A stretch of 64,000 bases of DNA. It comes from Bilabrum cf. latius. Taxonomy: Eukaryota > Bigyra: Bicosoecida > Bigyra > Bicosoecida. The notes beneath the pieces are model-generated. The model worked only from the letters and a program-made list of their open reading frames with translations. It made no database searches and was not told where the DNA came from. Below are positions 1-11,655 of this stretch, in pieces. Both the position numbers and the translations under genes were made by a program. Position 1 is the stretch's first letter. Each line of letters starts with the position of its first letter. The stretch is from positions 531,440 through 595,439 of the forward strand of contig OZ237772.1 in the NCBI GenBank assembly GCA_965178125.1, written 5' to 3'.

Positions 1-3000
1 GCAGGACACCTCCCGCATCTGCTGCGGTCGGCTCCGAAGAAGATGTGCGGGTCAGAGACATGCACATTCCAGCATTTTTAAAGAAACTGTGGACAATGAT
101 GGAACGGAAGGAATTCGCAGACGAGGGGATGATCCGGTGGAGCGAGGACGGTGAATCGTTGATTGTAGACAAAGTGAGTCTTCGCGCAGGATAGCGAGCT
201 GCCATGACAGTTGATATGTGTTCGTGTGTGTACTACTTGGTTGTTCTTGCCTGGTGCGGACCAGTAGCCTCGACTAGGCCACAATGTGCACCAGTCACTC
301 TCTTGTCGATCCACTGGCGTCCCTGTCCGCGTGTTCGCAGCTAACCGCATTCCAGTCCAGGGTGCTTCCGAAATACTTCAGGCACCGCTCGTACACGTCA
401 TTTGTCCGCTCGCTGAACATGTACGGCTTTCGTCGAGTTGGGATTGAAAACACGAGAGAGTTTGCGCACCCAAATTTTAAGCGGGGAAGGCTGGAGCTCT
501 TGCCGTTGGTGAAGCGAAAAGCTTCAGCAAAGAAGAAAAAGCCTCCAGCAGATCAGTAGTCGCAAGACTTGGCAGCCGCATAGGTGTTGGCAGCCGCGTC
601 CCGTGGTACTGACGAAGGCGGCACAGCGACCAGGTCTGCGGTGGATGCGAGCACGGAACTGGGCAGCACCAGGTCGGGGCGAAGACGAAAGCTATCAGCT
701 CGGCAGCGAGCCCGCCTTGATTCCGAGGCGGCAGGACGCAGAGGGGCGCAGGGCTCGAGCGCGCACGCCGGCCTCCCCGCGAGCCTGGTTGAGGCGGCTG
801 GGAGCGGCAGGCGGCGCGCCGGCGTGGCCAGCGTGCGGTCTGGACTGACCTCCAGCACGGTGTCTGGCGGGGAGGGGGAGGGGGAGGGCGGCGATGGGGA
901 GGGTGCGTGGGCCAACGGTAGGAATGGGGGCGGGCGGGCGGGCACTGGAGGGTATGCGCATAGGATGGGCGGGGGGCTAGAGCCAGAGGCAGGCACCCGG
1001 TCATATTGGGGAGGCCGGTTGGGGCTGGGGGTGGGGTAGTAGTACACTGGCAGCGATGCTGGGTCCATGGCCGAGAGCGCCAGCATGGTCGACGCGGGTG
1101 CAGGCGGAGGCGTGGGAATGGGGAGTGCGCTGGTCCCCTTGCAGCAGGGGGGCATGGTGGCTCTTGGGTATGGCGGGGGTGGTGGGCACGGGATCCAGAG
1201 GGACCATCTGGGTCAGTTGAGTCACGGCGTGAGGCAGTTCCAGCGCGAGATGGACCAGCTGTTTCAGAGCCACAGGAGGGTGCTGCAGCGCGTGGGCGAG
1301 TTGCAGAGGGGCGTGGATGAGGCCAGGGAACAGGCCTCGGGCGTGGGGAGCTCGTTGCAGAGGCACCAGCAGGTTCTGGGATAGAGAGAAAGTGAGCTGA
1401 AGAGGATGCAGCAGCGGCTGGAACACGTGGTTCTGCTGCTGTTCAACGTGTTCAAGCGGCAGTAGAGCGTGCAGGACCGTATCGGGGCGGTGGAAGCCAG
1501 CATTGGGATGCCAGTAGGAGGGGATCCCCAGGCGGGGGCCATGCATCTCGTGCCATTCGGGAGCCGGCGCTCGAATTCCATGGCGAGGACTCACGCCCCG
1601 TCCTCCTCTTCTTCATCCTCCTCGTCGTCATAGCCGCACACGGCAGGCGGGCAAACGCACGTCCGGTCCTCGCCGGTGTCCTCTGAGGGAGGCGACCTGC
1701 CGCCCCCTTCGAGAGCGGCGGGGGGACTTGCGTTCGGGCCATCCGTAGAGGGGGGCGACTCTTTGGGGGGCACACCGCGCATGGGGATGGGCATGGGGAT
1801 GGGGATGGGTGTGCAGGACGGGCCGTTCGCGGGCTTCTGGTCCGGGGGATCGTCGTCCATGGGGCAGTCGGGGCGTGCCGAGGACCTGCGTCGCTCGTCG
1901 TCTTCGGGGGGCATATCTGGGATGGGGACCGGGGGCAGCTTGGGCAGTTTGAGCAGCGGCGGACTGGTGACACCGATGGTGGGCCCAGGGACCACCAACA
2001 CCCCCCTGGGTCTGTAGGGCGAGGGCGAAGGCGAGGACGACAGCTCCTCCAGTGCATTTGACACCAGCCCAGCGCCCGCCCCAGCACCCGCTCCTTCCCC
2101 GGTGCAATACGGCCAAGGACACTCCATGCAGCCATCGTCCATCGTGTCCATGCCGGCTGGCAGTGGCGCTGACGGGGCTGTGGGCGGGCTGACCCCGGGG
2201 ATGAGTCCAAGTCCAGGGTCGCTGGGCCAGTCTGCATCTGCTGGGGCACAGGGCGAGAGGGGCCCGGGCAAGGGGCAGGGACAGGGGTAGAAGCAGGGCA
2301 TGCGGCGATCGTCGAGCGTGCAGTCCGCTTCATCCATGGAGGCCGGGGCGAGGGAGGGGCCGGGGCTGGTGCCCAGGGCAGGAGACCGCGTCCAGGGGCA
2401 AGCCGCCCGTTCGAGATCTGGATCCAGGGGGCGCGGGCCGCTGGAGAGGAGCGTGTCTGCACCAGCACCAGCACCAGCACGTGAATCTGAACCTGCACAT
2501 GTCATTGCAAGTGTCGGTCGGGCAGGCGAGGGGGTATCCGCAGACGACAACACTCCTAGGTCGGGCACTGGCAGTGTTCCGGTTGAAGAGGGCAGCAGGA
2601 GTGGCGCTGGGCCGGGCGGTAGGCCCCAGTCGTCCTCTGCCAGTGGGACTTTCTAGCACTGGTCCATGGGGGGGTAGGCAGCAGGGGCCAGCGGCGAGGG
2701 GAAGGAGCATAGAATGCGAGGGGGGGGTGCAGGGGGAGGGACGCAGGCACCAGGCAGGGTGGGGCCCGAGCATAGGGTGAGGCAGAAGAGGGACGAGCGT
2801 GCTGGCAGCGGAGCAGATGGTACGGACGGGCAAGGTGACATTGGTCATAAGAGAGGTAGGGAACAGGCCGGGCTTTCTGCCGGACATGGGCCCGTGCGAC
2901 CCCGCCCACTGTCGATCCGCACAGGAGGCGACGCAGATGGGGCTGAAAGGGCAGGTGACGCGCCCACCCCGACCCAGCGAACCCGCGAGGAGGCCGTGCG

Positions 3001-4105
3001 GCAGCTGCAGCAGGCGCAGCAGGAGAGACAGAGCCTCATGGAGGCCAGCGAGCGCCTCATGACTCGCATGCAGCAGCATGAACGCACCATCCAGCACGCG
3101 CTAGACACCCTGCAGCGACACGAGAGGCAGAGCCAGGCCCAGTACTAGCACTAGCACCAGCAGCACGCGCACGCACCTCCTGTGCACAGGGGCCTGCAGG
3201 ACTTGACCAATGCAGCCGCGATCACTGAAGGGTAGTCGGATGTTGAACGGCGCAGCCCTGGTACCGGGGAGTCCACCGGTGGATTGTACCGAGTGGCTCT
3301 TCAGCCGTACGGGGGCGGCGGCAGGCGAGCGCCCATCTCCGCGCCTGCCTCGGTGGTCTCTGGCAGGGGCGTTCCCTCCGGGGAACAGCAGGGCGCGGCG
3401 GGGCACGGAAGCTACTCTCCCACGCATTCGACCACCGGCAGCGGAGGCATGCGGCACTCTGCGAGCGCCTCCGCTTTGCCCGGGGCCGCACTCCTCATGG
3501 CAGCAGGGGGTGAGATGCAGCGGGGCGCAGGCAACCGATCGGGGGGCGCTTCCTCTGCCTCTTCGGGGCACCAGCATCAGCACTCAGTCTTGGGCAGCGG
3601 GGTGCAGTACGCATCGCGCGGGTCCCCCGTGCTGCTACACTCCTCGTCCTCGGCGGCCCCTGCCCCCAGGTCACCCTCCACCGCTGGCAGAGGGGGGCTG
3701 GCCATCCGCCGGCCCACGGACCCCGCCCACGAAGATGCCCTGCTGCTGGCTGAGCTGAGGGAGAGTGCCAGGGTCAGTCCGGCGGCGAGCGGGGATGGGG
3801 GCGGGGACGGGCAGAGCGCCGCCTCGAGGGGGAGCCAGGCCAGCGGGAGCGGCGGAGGCAGTGCGCCGAGGAGCGGCAGCAGAGGCGCCATGTCTGCTGC
3901 CAGCAGGTCGGGCAGCGCAACTGGCATGGAGGCTGGAACAGACCGGAGCCTGCCCGTGGGCAGCCCGGTGAGTTTGGCGGGCGGAGGCCCCGAGTCCGAG
4001 TTCGGGGGCCCGACAAGTCCGTCTGCATTGGCTGCCTCCGCTTCCGGAGGGTTCGACACAGGCAGGTCTGGGTCCGGGGGAGGGGTGTCTCCCACCAGCA
4101 TCTGA
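1..4105 (+). CDS. HSF-type transcription factor, 5' partial, UAG-rich
   Basis: Exon 1 is <1-173 and exon 2 is 341-4105, with a GTGAGT...CAG intron of 167 nt at 174-340. The first in-frame ATG is at 60, but the frame is open to base 1, so the start may lie outside. The spliced product carries a heat-shock-factor DNA-binding domain: IPAFLKKLW, IRWSEDGESLIV, then VLPKYFRHRSYTSFVRSLN and MYGFRRV. The junction K|LTAF restores the spacing seen in plant HSFs. A heptad-like coiled coil at about 1190-1470 (LKRMQQRLEHVVLLLFNVFK) resembles the HR-A/B trimerisation region. After it comes about 900 residues of Ser/Gly/Pro-rich low-complexity sequence, probably activation or disordered. Fourteen in-frame TAGs (557, 581, 1037, 1040, 1382, 1463, 1631, 2015, 2288, 2654, 2675, 3146, 3152, 3233) interrupt one unbroken frame that ends at TGA 4103-4105. 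By family it should act in the nucleus on heat-shock elements. At about 1,290 residues it is much longer than usual HSFs. Confidence 0.85.
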
Positions 4106-4553
4106 GGGGAGAGGGCCTAAACTTGAGGACTGGGTAAGCTGCTCGGGATCATGTCTAGCCGAGAGTCCATGTGATCTAGATCCTGATCGGGATGTGTGAT
4201 CCTGGTGTGCGCCTGAGACTGGAGCAGGTTCATGTAGAGTAGATCAATTGAGGAATGGTGCAGCATAGGTAGTCGTAAAGTGCAGGGTAAATCAGTGCTT
4301 GCAACAATCAATGAATCAATCGCTTGATCCGGTCCAGGCACATACGCCGGGCAGCAGGGCAGTTCGGCCACACAAGCCCATCCAAGGGCCGGGGGCCGGC
4401 TCACCCACGGCGAGGCGCGCGCTTAGATGCAACGATCGTGCAGTGCACGTTCCTGGTCCCCGGCAACCCTTGCCCCACCCCCTCAGGAGTGGATGCCCGG
4501 GCGCGAAGAAGGCATCATGCAAAGCGTCCAGCTGTCCAGTCCGCACTGCGCGC

Positions 4554-5333
4554 TCACATGCCGGCGCCGAGGCGGAAGTTGGGCGCGTCCTCGCTCAGGA
4601 GCTCGGGGGCCACGGCCTTGGGGTGGGCGGGGGTGTTGCCGCTCGAGTCCCAGGTGATGGAGACCGTGGTGGCGTTGTGCACGACGGCCTTCATGCCGCA
4701 GTTCGCGTCCATGACGTGGGAGCTCCACTGGGGCTGGAAGTTCTTCTGGATGGAGCCATCGGGCATCTTGATGGACACGTCGATGTCGAAGAAAGTCACC
4801 GCGTCGTTCGGGGGGTAGTACTCGCAGGGCCAGACCTTCTCGAACACGATGTAGGGGAGGTCGAACTTCTTGGGCTTGCCGTCTGGCCCGTTCTGGATAG
4901 GGATCACTGCCTGGGTGGTCTGCCCGGTCGCGACGTTCTCGTTCTTCATCGTGTAGGACGAGGCGCTGTCTCCGTTGTAGGTGATAGTGCCGTGGATCAG
5001 ATCACCTGGTTTGGTGGGCACCTGGTCCGTGTTGACGTTGTGCTCCGGGGACCACTGGAAATACTCGCAGTAGATCACCCAAGAGCTGCCGAGCCACGGG
5101 TTCACGGGCTGAATCAGGTTCAGGTTGTCCGACGGGTCCATGCCGTACCATGGGGAGTAGAAGGCACCGCCCTTCGAAGGGTTGTCAAGGTTCCTCCACT
5201 TCATGCTCATCGTGTTGATGATGGCTCCCTCCGGAAGCTCGGCCTTTGCGTAGGCCATCCAGCCGGGCGCGGGGTCCTGAGCGTACGCCACAGAGGCGAC
5301 GGCAGCCGTTGCAATGGCGACAGCCTGGAGCAT
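4554..5333 (-). CDS. secreted peptidase G1 (eqolisin)-like beta-sandwich protein
   Basis: The product is 259 residues and ends at TGA. I start it at the ATG at 5333 because MLQAVAIATAAVASVAYAQ is a clean signal peptide; the frame extends to 5390, but that would add a charged leader. The mature part reads like a G1/eqolisin fold: WYGMDPSDNLNLIQPVNPW, then YFQWSP, then GDLIHGTITYNG, then an ENVATGQ turn, then PYIVFEKVWPCE. In eqolisins the catalytic pair is a Gln in the first motif and a Glu in the AEWIVE-like strand. Here LIQP and IVFEK could supply them, but this is alignment by eye. Six Cys are not obvious, and no pro-peptide is visible. It has no in-frame TAG. It converges on the HSF gene, whose stop lies 448 nt away. 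It could instead be a non-catalytic lectin-like relative. Confidence 0.55.
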   Translation of the reverse strand: MLQAVAIATAAVASVAYAQDPAPGWMAYAKAELPEGAIINTMSMKWRNLDNPSKGGAFYSPWYGMDPSDNLNLIQPVNPWLGSSWVIYCEYFQWSPEHNVNTDQVPTKPGDLIHGTITYNGDSASSYTMKNENVATGQTTQAVIPIQNGPDGKPKKFDLPYIVFEKVWPCEYYPPNDAVTFFDIDVSIKMPDGSIQKNFQPQWSSHVMDANCGMKAVVHNATTVSITWDSSGNTPAHPKAVAPELLSEDAPNFRLGAGM

Positions 5334-5730
5334 AGTGTGTTTGTCTGCTCTCAGAACACGAAAAGACAACATAGATAGTAAAGCATGCAAAGGTTATTGG
5401 CGGCTGCACTTCGGCACTTGTGGATAGTGAACTAGTGCTTGTTTGCCAAAATGAACCTGAATACCGATCCAAATTCTCAGGCATTGACAGAGCAAAAGCG
5501 CTTTTAAATGGTTGGTGCTATTATCAATGTTGAAAGGTCTCACATAGGTTGGGAATTGACAAGATCCGGCCTCTTTGCTGAGTATCGGATGCACCTTATA
5601 AAAACAATACAGAAAAATTATGTACCGTGTTATTTCAATTTAATCGGATTCAGGAAGGTCCTCGACAGTTTACACAGACACACAGGCTAGAGCCTAGACT
5701 ACGAACCACGTATACCTTGTATCCACGAAG
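5334..5730. other. AT-richer intergenic spacer
   Basis: This spacer lies between the 5' end of the G1-like gene and the 3' end of the next minus-strand gene. I see no ORF, RNA or repeat that I can support. It should contain the promoter of the G1-like gene. Confidence 0.5.
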
Positions 5731-7599
5731 TCATACTGCCTGCATGCCGGCTTTCCTTCCTTTTTTCTTGCCTGCCCTACGAGCCATCTTGCCACCGCCC
5801 GCACCCGCCGCCTTGCGGGCCCTCCTGAAGGCAGCACTCGCCGAGCCGGAGCCCGAGCCCGAGCCCGAGCCTTGTCCTCGTCCCGCCTGCGCCCCTCCAC
5901 TGGCAGCCGGCCCTGTCTCATCCCCTCCCACTCCCAAGTCAGCAGCGAGGGGCACCGGCAGCTCCACCTTCCCCAGCACGTCGGCAGGCACTGGATTGCT
6001 CCTCATCACACGGACCATGTCCCCGAATGCGGATCGCAGCTCCTTCCGCTTGGCCCCCGCCCCCACCATGGGGGACATCAGCAGGTCGATGACCCGCCTG
6101 GCCTCTCTCGCCTGGTGCTTGTCGCCCCCTGGCAGCTCCAGCCCTGCCTGCAACTGGGCCACGGCCCACCGGATCCTGCTGCCGAGAAGGATCTCGCCGG
6201 CGATGGGGCGCGGGGCAGACTGCACGGATGCTGGTGTTGGCGCTGGTGCTGGCGCTGGTGCTGGCGCTGGTGCTGGCGCTGGCGCTGGTGCTGGCGCTGG
6301 TGCTGGCGCTGGTGCTGGCGCTGGTGCTGGCGCTGGTGCTGGCGCTGGTGCTGGCGCTGGTGCTGGCGCTGGGGCTGGCGCTGGTGCTGGCGCTGGTGCT
6401 GGCGCTGGTGCTGGTGCTGGTGCTGGTGCTGGTGCATCCACCTCTTGCTGTATACCCCAAGCAGCCGCAATATCATATTCATCGTCACCGTTTTCGGCAC
6501 TCGGTTTGCCACCGAAGCCGAACGAGAAATCCCCCTCGCCCTCACCCTCCTCCTCACCCTACCCCTAGCCCTGCGTCTCGCTCTACCCCTCGTCCCTATG
6601 CTGCTCCTCACCTTCGTCTTTGTCCATGCCGCTCGCCGTGCTCTCCTATCCATCGATTCCCTCGCTAATACTCAAGCTCTATTTCGTAGCATCTACTTTC
6701 CCGTCCTCATCCCCTACACCACTACCAATGGCACTGGCTGCAATGCTCCCCTGTGGTCGTGCTGCTGAGGACCCCGCCTCCGCTTGCACTGGTACTAGTA
6801 GCCCGAGAGCCAGGTCTGCCGAGGCTGTGCTGTCGCGTGGATGTGCACCCAGCTTCAACCCGCGCCCGGGGCCTTCACTACGAGCTGATAAGTTACTACC
6901 ACCAATTGATGCCTTCGTTGATTGCTCTCTGCCGCTCCGTTTCTCAAATTTGTTGCTTTTCCGGCCTCTTCTTCCGGTCCTAGGCCCACCTGCACCTGCC
7001 TCCGGCTCGACTCTGGTGGTACTGGTTGTGTGATCTGAACCGGTCTGTTTCGCATGTTTTTGACCTTTTCTTCGTCTATTCAATTTCCACGGCCCGCTAT
7101 CTTGAGAAGCACTGGCCCTCGCAGGCACCGAGGTTTCCTCAACTACGTTCCCACCGACATTGCCTACCCGAACGTGTTCGGCCGGTTTCAACGCTTGGCG
7201 CTTGTCATCTCGCGAGATAACTATATGCTCTCCATCAATAAAAGCTTCATTGGCTGCATCATCGTGCCAAGCCAGCCATTTGCCGCCAACAAGCGCCTTT
7301 AATCTTGGAACAACACCACCAGCATCGGAGGTATCGCCATGGGAATCACTGGACACTGAAGTTACTAATCTTGCCCGCTGCCACACAGCTCCACACACCT
7401 CTCGTACTGTAGGCCAACCGCCACGCCATCTACGGCGCACGGCGTACCGCAGCAATGTGGCACTCTGTGGCTTTGCTTTGCCGCTTGCAGGTTGAACAAG
7501 GTGGACCTCACAATTGAGTCTGCGCACTTCCCGTGGAGCTGCAGCAGGTCCATATCGCTACGAATGGGACAATGCGGCATTTCGATCTGTAGACATCAT
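5731..7599 (-). CDS. hypothetical protein with Pro-Ala repeat and basic tail
   Basis: Read with UAG = Gln this is one 622-residue frame from the ATG at 7599 (a second ATG follows at 7596) to TGA at 5731-5733. TAGs sit at 7558, 6679, 6646, 6583, 6565 and 6559. Four of these fall in a Gln/Glu/Gly-rich acidic stretch (about residues 318-360), consistent with Gln. Order of parts: an Arg-rich N-terminal region with LLRYAVRRRWRGGWPTVREV, a basic linker with RRRKGQKH and GRRGRKSNKF, the acidic Q/E stretch, an Ala-Pro dipeptide repeat of about 70 residues (DNA at 6228-6441), a possibly helical segment (IRWAVAQLQAG, RRVIDLLMSP), and a Lys/Arg tail (GGKMARRAGKKKGRKAG). No known domain is recognised. 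The composition suggests a nuclear or nucleolar protein, but that is inference. Its start is only 111 nt from the stop of the upstream minus-strand gene. Confidence 0.6.
6228..6441. repeat. GCTGGT/GCTGGC codon-repeat microsatellite
   Basis: This is an imperfect 6/12-bp repeat of GGTGCT and GGCGCT. On the minus strand it encodes the Ala-Pro run of the protein at 5731-7599. Other frames stay open only because the unit lacks stops. Confidence 0.9.
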
Positions 7600-7709
7600 G
7601 AACTTGAGTGCACTATTTTGGCTCAAGTTGCCAAACCTCCAAACCGGAACTAGACAAAGACAGGGTACTACACTGTGGCACTGCCGGTGCCGGTGCCACC
7701 CAGCAAGAA

Positions 7710-8900
7710 TCAGCGCTTCCCTTTCTTCTTGCCCTTGGCTCGCCGGGCTGCGGCCTCCTTTGCTGCCCTAGCAGCCGCACTGCCCCCCTTGCTCTTGCCC
7801 TTGGCCTTGGTCTTGCTGCCGGTGCCGGTGCCGGTGCCGGTAGCGGTGCTGGTGCTGGCTGCAGCTGGCGACTCGCTTGGCGTGGCTTCACCAGCCCCGG
7901 AAGCGGCACCACTCTTCTTCTTCTTCTTCTTCTTCTTGCCCCCGCCTCCCCCTCCGCCTCCACTCCCACCACCAACAGCCCCGAGCGCCTAGAGGAGCGC
8001 TGCAGCCTCGTCTTGCACAGCTGCTGCTGCCTCTTCTTCCTCCTTCTTCTCCTCATCCTCCTCCTTAGCACCCGGTGCTGCCTCATCTGACTTTCCAGTT
8101 GTTCCCTCAAATGCCTCCTGCTGCTTCTGGGCCAGAGCCAAGAGAGCCTCGACCGACATCGCGTCTGCGTCGGTCCTCGAGGCCACGGGGGCTGCAGCCG
8201 CCGCTGCGCTGTCAGGGGCAGCCGTGCTTTCCGCAGCGTCGCCAACATCATCGTCCTCAGGGGCTGCGGCATCGGCCTCGTCGGCATCTCCACCGGCATC
8301 AGCAGCAGCGGCCCCTGCGGCGGCTGCCGAGGTACTAGCGGTCTGATCTGCATCGTCCTGGGCCCCCCGCCCGCCCTTTCTACGCTTCTTGCTGGGTTTG
8401 TCCTCATCCACACCAATGTACCTGAGCTTGGAGACTGCATCTTCCAACTCAGGGATGGACTTGTGCTTGCCTTCCTTTTCCTTCTCGGCTGGTGCTGCGG
8501 CTGTCACGCCGGCCTCCTCCAGCTCTGCCTTTGTTGCACGCTCGCGGGCACGTCTGAGCCTCCGAAGGCTTAGTCCGCCGTCGGATGGCATCCGAAGCTC
8601 CGTGAGGGCCCCCTTTTTTGGCACGTATCCCTCAGGCAGCAAAGCTGGCTGAGGAACGCCGGCCATTGGCTCAGGCCACACTACACCAAAGGTGTCACCC
8701 CACCTAGCGGATCCACCCCATACTGGGAGTGTGATCTATTCGCTGTCCTTCTGCTTTGACTTGTGCTTTTTCCGGGCAGCGCGAGACACTGCGGCAGCTT
8801 CTTCTCTGTCAGAATCTGAGTCCTCGAAGAGGCTCTTCAGGCTCGTCAAGCCCCCCTTCCCGGACCCTGGAAGCACAACTAACTAGTCTCGACCAGCCAT
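7710..8900 (-). CDS. hypothetical lysine-rich, Ala-rich probable nuclear protein
   Basis: One frame of 396 residues runs from the ATG at 8900 to TGA at 7710-7712, with TAGs at 8883 (sixth codon), 8736 and 7989. The N-terminus MAGRDQLVVLPGSGKGG is followed by an acidic Ser/Asp patch (LFEDSDSDREE) and KKHKSKQK. A compact, possibly conserved region comes next (LPVWGGSARWGDTFGVVWPE, then GYVPKKGALTELRMPSDGG and LRRLRRARERATKAELEE). The second half is low complexity: Lys-rich KPSKKRRKGG, a long Ala/Asp stretch, a Glu/Lys stretch, poly-Lys encoded by AAG runs, and a basic end (KEAAARRAKGKKKGKR). Several NLS-like clusters suggest a nuclear location. I recognise no family. Without UAG read-through both the N-terminal ATG and the basic tail would be lost. 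Confidence 0.6.
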
Positions 8901-9312
8901 TATGAACGGTGAAATGAGCGAGTGGAGAGTTGGGCTCGCTTTTGAATGCAGATCTCGCCAGTAGCGGTGGCTGGCGATAAGGTGCAATTTTGAGGAAGAT
9001 ACTAGCATAAAGGGCACTAGTGCATGCTGAGGAGTAGCCTCGTGCGAATTCCCAGGTGTATTCATAGTACATCTAGAATCCCATCTGCAGCTTTAAGGAC
9101 ATACTCCACAATGTCGCTGGTGAGCCAAGGTGCCCTCTGCATCAGTCGTTGTCGGCCAAGGCTCATTTCCAGCTTGATTGTCGAAACAAATACCTGCTCA
9201 TCGAATGCATGCTTTGCTGGAACTTGAGTTAGCTTTATGTGCACAACACTTGCATAAACTGCAGAAACTCATCGCTGGGGCAGCAGACACCCGGACAAAC
9301 ATGGTGAGAAAG
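8901..9312. other. divergent intergenic region
   Basis: This lies between the minus-strand hypothetical gene and the AsnRS gene and should carry both promoters. No motif is clear enough to name. Short open stretches here have no protein-like character. Confidence 0.45.
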
Positions 9313-11655
9313 ATGCTGCGCCTGCAGATTGCGCCAGATCTGGATTTTTTGGCCGTGTGTTCTATCATCACTCGTGCTGCTGAAGTCGTATGCTCCTGAT
9401 AGTCGGCCTTCGCACCCCTCGTCCCGCAGGTCAAGATCGCGGCGTCGCTTGCCGGCGTGAGCCTCGACGTGCAGGTGAAAGGTGAGGCGGGGCTGCGGGA
9501 CCCCGAGGTAGCTGGAGCCCACATTCAGACCCTTCCCATGTTGGTAACAAGGCATGGCGCCCTGCCGCGGACGGATGCCATCTTGCGGTACGTGGCTGCT
9601 CTCCGCGAGGACGCCGGGCTTCTGGGCGAGGGCCCCTGGCAGCAGGCCCAGGTGGACCAGTGGCTCTCGGTGGCCATGGGGGACGCAGCGCAGGCTGCCG
9701 AGGCCTTCTTGGAAGGCTCTAAGGCAGGGGGCAAGGACGGTGCCAGCGTGTGCGCCGAGGCCACTCGCGAGCTGGTTCTCCTCGTCTCGATGCTGGACGC
9801 AGCGGTTGAGGCCAGCACCTTTCTCGTGGGCGAGCGACCCACACTCGCAGACGTGGCGCTCTGCTGCGCCCTATCCCCGGTGGTGGGACAGGGCAGGGCC
9901 ATCGAGCCGCAGCCCGCACAGGCCCGCGTGCCCTCTTTCCTCCGGTGGTACCGCACCTGCCGGGCCCTGCCAGCATGTGCAGAGCACCTGGGCCAGGACG
10001 ACTCGGGGCACCCCCTCGCCCTCGCTGGACATGGACCCGCTGTGCCCGCCGCCTCGGGGGCGGGCGCCGATGCACCAGCCTCCGTTACTGCGGCCCCCCG
10101 TGCCCCTGCGAGCTCTGGGTACCCCGGGGTGCCCCCGGAGGCCTGCGCCTCAGCTGGGGCCCTTGAGCCCTCCCCCGAGCTGCCTGCCCCCCGCTTCAAC
10201 AGGGGTCGGCTGAGGGTGAAGGAGGTGCTGGCGGGTGGCAAGCAGCTGCTGGGACAGTCCATCACGGTGGCCGGCTGGGTGCGCACCAAGCGGGGCCAGA
10301 AGAACCTCGCCTTCGTGGAGGTGTCGGACGGGAGCTGCGCCGCCGTGCTGCAGGCAGTGGGCTCGCCCGACTCGTACGAGGCCTTCTAGCAGAAGCAAGG
10401 CAAGGACGGCGCGGGGTCGCTGGAGAGGGACCTGGCGGAGGTGCGGACAGGGACTTGCGTCAGGGTGCAGGGCCGTGTGGTGGCCAACCCCAAGCCAGAC
10501 AAGCCCGTGGAGCTGGAGCTGCAGGACCTTAGGGTGGTGGGCGGCGTGCCCGAGAAAGGATACCCCTTGGCCAAGGCGCGCATGAAGCTCGAGACGCTCA
10601 GGGAACACCAGCACCTCCGCATGCGCAGCCGCATTGGGGGTGCTGTGGCTCGCATGCGCAACGCGCTCGCATTCGCCACGCACCGCTTCTTTTAGGAGCG
10701 CGGCTTCTACTACGTGCACACGCCGCTCATCACCGCAAGCGACGCGGAGGGCGCCGGTGAGATGTTCCGGGTGAGCTCGCTCGACGCAGAGGAGCCCCCG
10801 CGCCTGCCCAACGGCCGCGTGGATTTCTCCAAGGATTTCTTTGGGCAGCAGTCGCACTTGACTGTGTCGGGTCAGCTGCAGGTAGAGTCGTTTGCGTGCT
10901 CGATGAGCGACGCCTACACCTTCGGGCCTACTTTCAGGGCCGAAAACTCCCACACCTCAAAGCACCTGGCCGAGTTCTGGATGATCGAGCCAGAGATCGC
11001 ATTTGCAGACCTGGAGGCAGACATGGACCTGGCCGAGGACTACCTCAAGTTCTGCACGGCATACGCTCTCAAGCACTGCGGAGACGACCTGGCCACGTTC
11101 GAGATGGCATGCGAGAAGGGGCTGCGAGCCAGGCTGCAGGCCGTGGTGGACGCGCCTTTCAAGCGCATCACGTACACGGAGGCGCAGGAGCTGCTGTGCG
11201 ACAAGGCTCTGCAGAAGAAGCACAAGGCCAAGTTCAGGGAGGCGCCCGGGTGGGGCAAGGACCTGGCCAGCGAGCACGAGAAGTTCCTCACCGACAGCGT
11301 GTTCAAGTGCCCCGTGGTGGTCACGGACTGGCCCAAGTCCATCAAGGCGTTCTACATGCGCGCCAACGAAGACGGGAAGACCGTCGCAGCCATGGACGTG
11401 CTTGTGCCCAAGATCGGGGAGGTGATCGGCGGGTCTGCCCGAGAGGAGCGGCTGGACGTGCTCAAGGCGCGCATGGCCGAGGCGGGCGTGGAGGAGGAGC
11501 ACCTGGGTTGGTACATGGACCTCAGGAGGTTCGGATCTTGCCCGCACGCAGGCTTTGGGCTTGGATTCGAGCGGCTGCTCATGTACGTCACCGGCATGGA
11601 GAACATCCGTGACGTGATCCCCTTCCCCAGGTACCCTGGCCATGCGGCTTTCTGA
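9313..11655 (+). CDS. asparaginyl-tRNA synthetase with GST-like N-terminal domain
   Basis: Main exon 9430-11655, preceded by a CAG acceptor. Exon 1 is proposed at 9313-9354 ([14 protein letters not shown], donor GTGTGT, 75-nt intron), which supplies the first strand of a GST-N fold before [12 protein letters not shown]; that exon is tentative. The order is: GST-like N and C domains (about residues 1-210, QWLSVAM and [14 protein letters not shown]), a Pro/Ala linker, an OB-fold anticodon-binding domain ([20 protein letters not shown], about 285) and the class II catalytic core. Motif 2 is [20 protein letters not shown] and motif 3 is [20 protein letters not shown]. It charges tRNA-Asn with Asn. 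TAG codons at 10387 and 10693 are read as Gln; the second is in HRFF(Q)[15 protein letters not shown], where plant AsnRS commonly has Gln. Stop is TGA. The length, about 755 residues, exceeds bacterial AsnRS because of the N-domain. Confidence 0.9.

Noticed and set aside
477-4101. Several long antisense frames opposite the HSF gene
   Set aside because: High GC leaves antisense frames open. The sense frame has the DNA-binding domain, splice junction and coiled coil.
4299-5378. 359-codon plus-strand frame opposite the G1-like gene
   Set aside because: Composition is typical of an antisense shadow (HVH, RVH, VLL runs). The minus-strand frame has a signal peptide and fold motifs.
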